In this document: piece by piece, positions 17,343-24,728 of the stretch
Numbering within the stretch: position 1 is the stretch's first letter
Layout of the letters: each line of letters begins with the position of its first letter
Made by a program: the position numbers and the translations under genes
From: Planosporangium thailandense
GTDB lineage: Bacteria > Actinomycetota > Actinomycetes > Mycobacteriales > Micromonosporaceae
Length of the DNA: 64,000 nucleotides
Direction of reading: 5' to 3'
Assembly: GCF_011947195.1 (NCBI RefSeq)
Contig: NZ_JAATVY010000019.1
Coordinates: 1 to 64,000 of the forward strand
Notes under the pieces: model-generated
Told to the model about the DNA's origin: nothing
Seen by the model: the letters and a program-made list of their open reading frames with translations, nothing else
The model's database searches: none

Positions 17343-19640
17343 TCAGCCGACAGGCGTGAGCTTGCCCGCGTCGGTGGCACCACCGGCATTGGCGCTGGCG
17401 GCGGCGGTCGGGTCCGGCGCCGTGCCGTTGCCATCGCCATCGCCGTTGCCATCGCCGTTGCCGTCGCCGTCGTCGTCGGCGCGGCGCAGGAAGCGAGGCG
17501 CCCACCAGTTGGCCGTGCCGAGCAGGCTCATCAGCGACGGCAGCACCACGGCGCGGATGACCGTCGCGTCGAGCAGGATCGCCGCCGCCAGGCCGACCCC
17601 GAGCTGCTTCATGTCGATCGTGCTCAGCGTCGCGAAGATGCTGAACACCGCGACCATCACCAGCGCGGCGCTGGTGACCGTGCCGGCGGAGGTGGTGATG
17701 CCGTGCGCGACCGCGAACCGGGTCGGCATGCCGCGCTGCGCCGCCTCCCGGATTCGGCTGACGACGAAGACGTGGTAGTCCATCGACAGTCCGAACAGCA
17801 CCACGAACAGGAACAGCGGGAGCCAGCTCACGACCGCGTCCATCGACCGGAAGCCCAGGATGCCCTCGGCCCAGCTGCCCTGGAACACCAGCGTCAGCAG
17901 CCCGTACGCCGCGCCGGCCGACAGCAGGTTCAGGCCGATCGCGGTCAGCGCCACGACGACCGAGCGGAACGTGTACGCCATCACCAGGAATGTCAGCAGC
18001 AGCACGAACCCGATGACGATGGGCAGCTTCTGCCGGATGTGCGCGGCGTAGTCCACGCTGGCGGCGACGAAGCCGCCGACCGCGTACTCGGCGCCCGGCA
18101 CCTTCCCGATCGTCGCGGGCACGAGATCGCGCCGCAGCACGTCCAGGGACCGGGCCGCCTCGGCGCTGCGCCCCGCGTACGGGGTGGGCAGCTCCATCGT
18201 GGTGATGCGGCCGTCGGCGCTGACGCGGATGTCCAGACCACCGCTGTCAGGACGGTCGTCGACGGCGAAGAGCTTGTCGGCCGACGCCCGCCGGGCCAGG
18301 TCGGTGAGCGCGGCGCGAACCTGCGCGCTGCGGTCGGCCGGTGCCTTGACCGCGATCAGGTGCGTGGTGCCGGTGCTGGGGAAGGCGGCGGTGAGCCGGT
18401 CGTACGCCTGCATCGGCGCGGTGGTGCGGGGCAGGTCCTCGCTGCCGGGGAACTTCAGCCGCATGCCGAGCGCCGGTGCGGCCAGGGCGAGCAGGGCCAG
18501 TACCGAGATGACCAGCGTGGCCAGGGGCGCCCGCAGCGCCGGTCGCAGGATCGCCGGCCACAGCCGGGGCTCGCCACCCTTTCCGTTGCCCTGGCGGGCG
18601 GTGAGCCGCCAGAGCACCGGTACCCGCAGCTTGTCGATCCAGCGGCCGAGCTTGGCGAGGACGGCCGGCAGCACGGTCAGCGAACCGATGACGGCGACTC
18701 CGACGACGAGGATCGAACCGACCGCGAGGGAGGAGAAGACCGCGTCGTGGGCGAGGAACAGACCGGCCATCGCGATGATGACGGCAATGCCGGAGACGAC
18801 GACGGCGTGGCCGGACGTCTCCGCGGCGAGCTCGACGGCGTCGAGGTGGGAACGGCCCCGGGCCCGTTCCTCGCGCTCGCGGCGCAGATAGAACAGTGAG
18901 TAGTCGACACCGACGGCCATACCGATGAGCAGGATGACGCTGCTCGTGTTGTCATTTCCCGGAATGAGGTGCGACGCCAGGTCGGACAGGCCGAGTGCGC
19001 CCACGACCGACGACAGCGCGAGGATGACCGGCACGCCGGCGGCGATCAGCGCGCCGAACGCCACGAGCAGGATGATCAACGTGGCGGGCAGGCTCAGCAG
19101 CTCGGCCTTGCGGAAGTCCTTGCCGAGGGTTTCGTTGAGCGCCCTGGTGATGGACGCGTTGCCGGTCTCCTCGACCCGTACGCCCGGGTGGGCCGCCTGG
19201 ACCTGGGACGTGACGTCGCGTAGCGGCTGGACGCGGTCGGCCGCGGTGTCGGGGTTGCCGGCCATCGTGACCGTCACGAGCAGGGCCTGGCCGTCGCGGG
19301 CCGGTACCGGACCGTCCACCCTCGTCACATCAGGGCGGGTACGCATGCGCGCGGAGACGTCGTCGGCGGCGGCCTTCACGGCCGCCGGGTCGAGGCTGCC
19401 GGTACGGGCGGTGATGAGGACATTCTCGGTTGCCGGGTGGTTGAAGTGTCCCTGGTCGACGATCAGGCTCGCGTGTCCGGCCTCGCCGATCGCGTCGTCG
19501 TTCGTGGAGCTCTTGTGGAAGCCGGCGAGGTTGCCCAGCCCGAAACACAACGCGACGAACAGCGCCCACAGCGCCATCGCGCGCCACGGGTGGGTCGCGC
19601 TCCAGCGCGCCATCCGTACCGTCAACGGTCTTTTCTTCAC
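17343..19640 (-). CDS. MMPL family RND-type transporter
   Basis: A 765-aa membrane exporter of the MMPL branch. It has the twofold arrangement TM1, a ~140-aa extracytoplasmic loop, TM2-6, a linker, TM7, a second ~150-aa loop, and TM8-12. VILLIGMAVGVDYSLFYLRRERE and FVVLFGLSMDYHVFVVSRIREA are the two G-x-x-x-D-Y/Y proton-relay helices. Relatives move lipids, antibiotics or siderophores. The C-terminus is a GDGNGD array. Its GTG start has AAAGGACA upstream. A long palindrome and a 13-bp array lie in the upstream gap, so regulation may act there. Confidence 0.92.
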   Translation of the reverse strand: MKKRPLTVRMARWSATHPWRAMALWALFVALCFGLGNLAGFHKSSTNDDAIGEAGHASLIVDQGHFNHPATENVLITARTGSLDPAAVKAAADDVSARMRTRPDVTRVDGPVPARDGQALLVTVTMAGNPDTAADRVQPLRDVTSQVQAAHPGVRVEETGNASITRALNETLGKDFRKAELLSLPATLIILLVAFGALIAAGVPVILALSSVVGALGLSDLASHLIPGNDNTSSVILLIGMAVGVDYSLFYLRREREERARGRSHLDAVELAAETSGHAVVVSGIAVIIAMAGLFLAHDAVFSSLAVGSILVVGVAVIGSLTVLPAVLAKLGRWIDKLRVPVLWRLTARQGNGKGGEPRLWPAILRPALRAPLATLVISVLALLALAAPALGMRLKFPGSEDLPRTTAPMQAYDRLTAAFPSTGTTHLIAVKAPADRSAQVRAALTDLARRASADKLFAVDDRPDSGGLDIRVSADGRITTMELPTPYAGRSAEAARSLDVLRRDLVPATIGKVPGAEYAVGGFVAASVDYAAHIRQKLPIVIGFVLLLTFLVMAYTFRSVVVALTAIGLNLLSAGAAYGLLTLVFQGSWAEGILGFRSMDAVVSWLPLFLFVVLFGLSMDYHVFVVSRIREAAQRGMPTRFAVAHGITTSAGTVTSAALVMVAVFSIFATLSTIDMKQLGVGLAAAILLDATVIRAVVLPSLMSLLGTANWWAPRFLRRADDDGDGNGDGNGDGDGNGTAPDPTAAASANAGGATDAGKLTPVG
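17420..17485 (-). repeat. Short-unit array at MMPL C-terminus
   Basis: Repeated GCCATCGCCATCGCCGTT-like units (plus strand) encode DGNGDGNGDGDGNG near the end of the exporter. Confidence 0.8.
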
Positions 19641-19766
19641 AGCCGGTGTCCTTTGCGGAATCTCATGGGGGGTTTCTTGATCACGTCACCGACGACGGTA
19701 GGGGCGCGATTGCCTGCTGCCATCCGGGAGAAGCCCTGCCGGTACCCGGAGCCGGGTGCGCGGGGC

Positions 19767-19809
19767 CCCCGGACGGTCTCAGGGTCAGGCACCCTGAGAC
19801 CGTCCGGGG
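19767..19809. other. Long perfect hairpin
   Basis: Perfect 19-bp arms (19767-19785 and 19791-19809; left arm begins CCCCGGACGGTC) surround a 5-nt loop CAGGC. It lies about 130 nt upstream of the MMPL start, with no T-run on either side. Confidence 0.85.
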
Positions 19810-19882
19810 CGACCGCGACCACCTGGCATCGCGGCGCGGCAACGGCGATCGGCCGCCGCGACGCCGGCTGGCGGAAAAGGTC

Positions 19883-19934
19883 GACGGGAGCGGCTGACGG
19901 GAGCGGCTGACGGGAGCGGCTGACGGGAGCAGCT
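19883..19934. repeat. 13-bp intergenic tandem array
   Basis: Four copies of GACGGGAGCGGCT, the last with one change. Confidence 0.9.
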
Positions 19935-20411
19935 GACATCGGCGGCATAAGTGCGCCGATGCGTGTTTGTGCCTTCTCGGCAACAAGGTCTATTGCCGAC
20001 CATTCGTCGCGCCGTTCGCCGGCGTGCCTCCGTCGACGCCGTATCTCCACAGGCAGCAGGCGCGTGGGCGGTGTGCGAGCCGCGGTACAGAAATTGTAAA
20101 AGCTTCTTGGCTGTTTCCGTCTTGGCTGCGCAAATGTCCTTGCCTACTGCACGGTAGTGGTCTACCGCTTCCCTGGCTAGAGGTTCGCATATTGCATGAC
20201 AATGCATCTAAATGGATCGTGCGATCCGGCGTCGGGTCCGGATCGATCATTTACGCGCCGTGTTGCATTGGCGACTCCCCGACCGATGACACATATTGGA
20301 ACGGTTGAACGCCTGTACTTTTGGACTAACACACTTCGTCCAACCGTTGTTTCGTAACTGTCCGGACGGGGGAGTTCGGGGCCTGACATTTCGATCCAGA
20401 CAGGGGGAGGG

Positions 20412-21023
20412 TTGATCCGCATCCTGCTCGGCCGCGAGGGACGGGTGTGGCGCGAAGCGCTCGCCTCGGTGTTGGCTTCCAGCGACGGCCTGGAGGTGGT
20501 CGCCGAACTGGCACACACCGATGAAGTGCCGGTTGTCGCCGCCAGGGAGCGACCCGACGCCGTGGTGCTCGACCATGCGCTGCCCGGATCGCTCACCGTG
20601 CCAGATCTGTGCGAGAAGCTCGGCGTGGCCGCGCCGCGGTCGGTCGTGCTGGTCCTGCTGGACCGGCGCGGCGGCGCCCTGAGCACGGCTCTGGCCAGGT
20701 TGGCGCCACGGGTGGGCGTCCTCACGACCGATGCGACACCCTGGCAACTGGTCGACAGCGTCCGCCAGTTAATTCGTGGCGAACCGGTGCTCGACGCCAA
20801 GGTCGCCGTGGCAGCGCTGACCGCGCGACACAACCCGTTGACCGACCGGGAACGCGAGGTCCTTCGCCTGGCCGCGGACGGCGCGCCGGCCAAGGAGATT
20901 GCCGCACAGCTCTACCTGAGCGCCGGCACCGTGCGCAACTACCTGTCCCGGGTCATCGCGAAAACCGGAGCGCGGACCAGGATCGAGGCGATCCGGATCG
21001 CTCAGGGGTCCGGATGGATCTGA
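20412..21023 (+). CDS. Orphan LuxR-family (NarL-type) regulator of the lanthipeptide cluster
   Basis: A 203-aa response-regulator-like protein with the size and layout of RamR/AmfR, the regulators of SapB-type clusters. The receiver (about 1-120) keeps VVLDHALPG with the phospho-acceptor-position Asp. It lacks the usual acidic pair near the N-terminus (ILLGREGR instead of a DD motif), and the conserved Lys is Thr (VGVLTTDATP). The LuxR HTH (about 137-200) reads LTDREREVLRLAADG, then LSAGTVRNYLSRVIAKTGAR. No histidine kinase is adjacent. The TTG start directly follows GGGGGAGG, which is too close for comfort, so the true start is uncertain. Confidence 0.88.
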   Translation: MIRILLGREGRVWREALASVLASSDGLEVVAELAHTDEVPVVAARERPDAVVLDHALPGSLTVPDLCEKLGVAAPRSVVLVLLDRRGGALSTALARLAPRVGVLTTDATPWQLVDSVRQLIRGEPVLDAKVAVAALTARHNPLTDREREVLRLAADGAPAKEIAAQLYLSAGTVRNYLSRVIAKTGARTRIEAIRIAQGSGWI

Positions 21024-21046
21024 TCGGCCGGGCCGCGGCAGCGGCG

Positions 21047-21088
21047 CTGACTGAACGGCGCTGACTGAACGGCGCTGACTGAACGGCG
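21047..21088. repeat. 14-bp intergenic tandem array
   Basis: Three copies of CTGACTGAACGGCG lie 24 nt after the regulator stop. Confidence 0.9.
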
Positions 21089-21176
21089 ATGGCCCTGCGC
21101 AGATGGTCGACCCGGCGGCCGTCTGCGCCCCGGCGCGCGAACCCGTCAGGCGGCGGCGTGCTGGCACGATGATGCG

Positions 21177-21587
21177 GTGTTCGGGCAGCGCTGGGCAGAC
21201 GCGCCGCGATCCGTGCGCCTCGCCGTAGGCGCCGAGACCATGGTGCTCGGCTATGGCGCGGGCGTCCATGTCGTTCAATTCGTCGGGCAGGGCTTCCACC
21301 CCTATTCGTGGGCGCCGACCTGGCTCGCGATCTATTTCACGTCGCTGACGCTGGCCGACCCGCTCGCGGCGATACTGCTCTGGCTTCGGCGCGCGGCCGG
21401 TCTTTATCTTGCCGTTTGCATCCTCGTCACGGACGCCGTGGCCAATGGATACGCGGATTACGAATTGTCGATCGGCTCCGCTGTCGCCCGCGTTTCGCAC
21501 GCCGTGATCAGCATCCTGGCGGTGGCGGCACTGTCCACCGCGCCGTGGCTCCATTCCTGGCTTCGGCGGCACGGCACCCGTCGCTGA
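21177..21587 (+). CDS. Hypothetical integral membrane protein
   Basis: A 136-aa protein with about four hydrophobic spans: LAVGAETMVLGYGAGVHVVQF, WLAIYFTSLTLADPLAAILL, AGLYLAVCILVTDAVANGY and VISILAVAALSTAPWL. The loops are short and the termini basic. No family is recognised. It lies between the cluster regulator and lanL, same strand, but with its own gap on both sides. It could be an immunity or sensing protein, or unrelated. Confidence 0.65.
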   Translation: MFGQRWADAPRSVRLAVGAETMVLGYGAGVHVVQFVGQGFHPYSWAPTWLAIYFTSLTLADPLAAILLWLRRAAGLYLAVCILVTDAVANGYADYELSIGSAVARVSHAVISILAVAALSTAPWLHSWLRRHGTRR

Positions 21588-21648
21588 GTCGAGTCACTGC
21601 GCCTGGCAAATTGTGGCAGCGCCGTGCGGTGCCGGTTTCCCGGGCCAG

Positions 21649-21683
21649 AACATGAGTACCTTTCAGGCCCTAAACATGAGTAC
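21649..21683 (+). promoter_or_regulatory. 11-bp direct repeats upstream of lanL
   Basis: AACATGAGTAC occurs at 21649-21659 and again, identically, at 21673-21683, 24 nt apart. They lie in the less GC-rich gap about 200 nt before lanL. They are candidate sites for the LuxR-type regulator. Confidence 0.6.
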
Positions 21684-21689
21684 TTAACG

Positions 21690-21705
21690 GTCTGTCATGA
21701 CAGAC
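21690..21705. promoter_or_regulatory. 16-bp perfect palindrome upstream of lanL
   Basis: GTCTGTCATGACAGAC is a perfect dyad seven nt after the second direct repeat and well upstream of the lanL start at 21876. Confidence 0.6.
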
Positions 21706-21875
21706 GTGACTTACCCCGGCCGGGCGCGCCCAGCAGCATTACGAGTGCGACCAAACTGCGAAGTTCACCAGTCACTTAAGACTGCCGATATTCGCCACTC
21801 GGCCGACAGCGTGAGCACCGACAGCGTGAGTACAGCGTCATCCACGCCGCGCGCCCAACTCCTGGAGACCACTTA

Positions 21876-24728
21876 ATGGCAGCGTTCGATCAAAGCTTCC
21901 TCACTCGGCCAGTGGAGGCCAGCGCGGATAGTTCAGCACTAGCCGCGGCACTTGATCGCGCCTTGCGTGATATGGCCGACGCTGACCGCTGGGAAGTGGG
22001 GACCAACGGCCTCTGGTGCGCTGTGACGCCGAAGGATCGCGTACTGCCCCCGCAAGGCTGGAAGCTTCACCTGTCGGCGACTCCCGCGTCGGCCGAGTCG
22101 GTACTGACGCGATCGCTTCCGGTACTGCTGCGAAGCCGCGCCGCCTTCAAGTTCATGGGCAGGGTCGAGTATGTCGTGCAGATGAATGCGCGCAACACTC
22201 CGCGGGGGAAGTCCGGCAAGTTCATCACCGTCTACCCGGCCGATGACCAGGAGGCCGTGCGCCTGGCGGACGAGCTGCACCGGGCGACGGCGGGGCTGGC
22301 CGGTCCCCGTATCCTCTCCGACCGGCCGTATCGCTACGACAGTATCGTCCATTACCGATACGGCGCGTTCGTCGAAGCGCGCCGGCTCTCCAATGACGGC
22401 CTGTACTCCTGGGTAATTTTCGACCCGGACGGCAACCCGGTGGAGGACCGGCGGGCCCCGGTATACCAGCCACCGGCCTGGGTGCAGTGCCCGTTCCCCG
22501 CGCCTGTGGGTAACCCTGCCGAAGGCGGTGGGTCGGGCACTAAGAAGGACGATCGCGGTGTGCTGCTCGCCGGCCGATTTCTGGTGCGGGAGGCGATCCG
22601 CCACACCAACAAAGGCGGCGTCTACCGCGGTGTGGATACCGAAAGCGGCAGCGAGATCGTCATCAAGGAAGCGCGCGCGCACGTCGAGGCGGACAAGACC
22701 GGGAAAGACGTACGTGACCTCCTGCGCGCGGAAGCGACCGCGCTGGCGAAAGTCTCGCCGCTGAGCGTCGCGCCCCGGCCGCTCAAGCTCTTCGAGCAGA
22801 ACCAGCACCTTTTCCTCGCCGAGGAGCTGGTCCCGGGGAAACCGCTCTGCCAATGGGTCCCGATCCGGATCCGGGAAGTTGGGTGGCGCCGCCGCATTCC
22901 GGAGGCGCTGGACATCGCCGCACGCCTGGTGGAGCTCATGGACCTCGTACACCAGGCCGGCGTCATTCTTCGGGACTTCAACCCCAACAACATCATGGTG
23001 CGTCCCGATGGCCGCCTGGAGCTGATCGACCTCGAGTTCGCGGTGCTGGCGGAGGCGCGGGAAGGGGAGCACCGGCCTGCCGGCACGCCAGGGTACGCCG
23101 CACCCGAGCAGATGAATGGCGCGGCTCCGAATATTCAGGCCGATTACTACAGCCTCGGGGCCACCATCTGTTTCGTGGTCACCGGCAATTCCCCGTCCCT
23201 GTTGCCGGACGAGCCGGCGCGCCGGCCGATTCGTGAGCGGCTCGCGGAGTGGTTGGAGGTCCGTCAGGACGCGTCCGATCACGATGACCTCAAGACGTTG
23301 ATTCTGGGCCTGATGGACGACGAGCCCGAGCGCCGCTGGACGACCGCGCGCGCCCGAGCCGCGCTGGAGGCGGCGCGGGAGCGCCCGGAGCGACCAGCGC
23401 TGCCGCACCCGTCGATCGAAACCGGTTCCGGGGCCGAGCCCGAGCGCGGTGCCGACGCCCGGCTGGGGGACGAGCAGTGGCGCGACGCGGTCGACGGTGC
23501 CGTCGGTTACCTGCTCGCCTCGATGAACAGTGCCGGCTCGATGAACAGTGCCGGCTCGATGAACGGTGCCGGCTCGATCAACAGCGCCGGCTCGATGAAC
23601 GGTCCCGGCGGGGACCGGCTGTGGCCCGGCTCCTGCGCCAACGCCGCCGCCGACCCGTGCTCGGTCCAACTCGGCGCCGCGGGCATTCTCGGCGTGCTCA
23701 CCAGGTACTTCGAACTCACCGGCGACGACCGGCTGCCAGCAGTGCTCGCCACCGCGGGTGGGTGGCTCGCCCAGCGGCTGCGCGCCGACGACACCCGGCC
23801 GCCGGGCCTCCACTTCGGCGACGCCGGCGTGGCCTGGTCGCTGTACGAAGCCGGACGGGCTCTCGATGACGGCCGGTTGGTCGAGCAGGGCTTGGAACTG
23901 GCCGGCTCGGTGTCGGTCTCCTCACGGGACCTGGACGTCACCCACGGCACCGCCGGGATCGGGCTCGCGTTCCTGCACCTGTGGCTGAGGACCGGCGACG
24001 AGGAGTTCCGCACCCGCGTCCACGAGGCGGCCGACCGCCTCATCGCCGAGGCCCGCACCGAACCAGGCGGCCTCATCTGGGGGACTCCGGCCGCGCACAT
24101 CTCCCGACTGGCCGGCGGCCGCTACTACGGGTACGCGCACGGCACAGCCGGTGTGGGCACCTTCCTCGTCGCCGCGGCGGCCGCCACCGGGCGGGCCGAC
24201 TGCCTCGCGCTCGCCCGCCAGGCAGGCGAGACGCTCCTCACCAACGCATCCGTGACGGACGGCGCGGCCATGTGGGGCTCCGGCCCCGGTGATCCGACCA
24301 CGGCGCCGTACTGGTGCCACGGATCCACGGGTATCGGCATGTATCTCATCCGCCTGTACCGCGCCACCGGGGACGACCGTTTCGAGAAGTTGGCCCACAT
24401 GGCCGCGCGCGCGGTGATGGACCACTCCTGGCGGGGAGTGCTCGGGCAGTGTCACGGACTCTCGGGCAACGGAGAGTTCCTCCTCGACATGGCCGACCTG
24501 GCCGATGGGCCGCGGTACGAGGGCCTCGCACACCAACTGGCGCGGATCGTCCACGCCAGCCGGGCCTACCGCGACGGCCGTACGGTCTTTCCCGACCAGG
24601 AAGGAGCCGTCAACCCCTCCTGGGCGGACGGTATGAGTGGGGTTCTGGCCTTCCTCCTGCGGCTGAAGTACCGGTCGCCTCGACTGTGGATGGTCGACTC
24701 CGTGCTCGAGCGGGGCCACCGGTCGTGA
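21876..24728 (+). CDS. lanL: Class IV lanthipeptide synthetase (LanL)
   Basis: A 950-aa trifunctional enzyme that phosphorylates Ser/Thr of the precursor, eliminates phosphate, and closes (methyl)lanthionine rings. The N-terminal lyase (about 1-225) includes GRVEYVVQMNARN and GKFITVYPADD. The Ser/Thr kinase-like domain (about 227-500) has Lys264 (VIKEA), ILRDFNPNN with Asp367, and LIDLEF with Asp385. The LanC-like cyclase (about 525-940) has YWCHGSTG (Cys814) and QCHGLSGN (Cys859, His860). These three zinc ligands separate class IV from class III, which lacks them. An 18-bp array sits at the start of the cyclase part. ATG has GGAGA seven nt upstream. It is coupled to the peptidase by GTGA. 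Confidence 0.95.
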   Translation: MAAFDQSFLTRPVEASADSSALAAALDRALRDMADADRWEVGTNGLWCAVTPKDRVLPPQGWKLHLSATPASAESVLTRSLPVLLRSRAAFKFMGRVEYVVQMNARNTPRGKSGKFITVYPADDQEAVRLADELHRATAGLAGPRILSDRPYRYDSIVHYRYGAFVEARRLSNDGLYSWVIFDPDGNPVEDRRAPVYQPPAWVQCPFPAPVGNPAEGGGSGTKKDDRGVLLAGRFLVREAIRHTNKGGVYRGVDTESGSEIVIKEARAHVEADKTGKDVRDLLRAEATALAKVSPLSVAPRPLKLFEQNQHLFLAEELVPGKPLCQWVPIRIREVGWRRRIPEALDIAARLVELMDLVHQAGVILRDFNPNNIMVRPDGRLELIDLEFAVLAEAREGEHRPAGTPGYAAPEQMNGAAPNIQADYYSLGATICFVVTGNSPSLLPDEPARRPIRERLAEWLEVRQDASDHDDLKTLILGLMDDEPERRWTTARARAALEAARERPERPALPHPSIETGSGAEPERGADARLGDEQWRDAVDGAVGYLLASMNSAGSMNSAGSMNGAGSINSAGSMNGPGGDRLWPGSCANAAADPCSVQLGAAGILGVLTRYFELTGDDRLPAVLATAGGWLAQRLRADDTRPPGLHFGDAGVAWSLYEAGRALDDGRLVEQGLELAGSVSVSSRDLDVTHGTAGIGLAFLHLWLRTGDEEFRTRVHEAADRLIAEARTEPGGLIWGTPAAHISRLAGGRYYGYAHGTAGVGTFLVAAAAATGRADCLALARQAGETLLTNASVTDGAAMWGSGPGDPTTAPYWCHGSTGIGMYLIRLYRATGDDRFEKLAHMAARAVMDHSWRGVLGQCHGLSGNGEFLLDMADLADGPRYEGLAHQLARIVHASRAYRDGRTVFPDQEGAVNPSWADGMSGVLAFLLRLKYRSPRLWMVDSVLERGHRS
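23523..23612 (+). repeat. 18-bp tandem array in lanL
   Basis: Five 18-bp units of ATGAACAGTGCCGGCTCG encode MNSAGS repeats between the kinase and the conserved cyclase barrel. Confidence 0.92.

Larger units (their letters stand above)
19641..20411. other. Intergenic region with hairpin, array and lower-GC promoter stretch
   Basis: No convincing gene is seen in these 771 nt. The left part holds a 19-bp-arm hairpin (19767-19809) and a 13-bp array (19883-19934). From about 19950 to 20411 the base composition is clearly less GC-rich than the surroundings, with AT-rich runs around 20090, 20185-20220, and 20320-20350. It is probably a long promoter/leader region for the lanthipeptide regulator. 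Confidence 0.6.

Noticed and set aside
21876-24728. Class III (LanKC) assignment for the synthetase
   Set aside because: The cyclase keeps Cys-Cys-His zinc ligands, and the precursors match venezuelin rather than SapB-type S-x-x-S-x-x-x-C cores.
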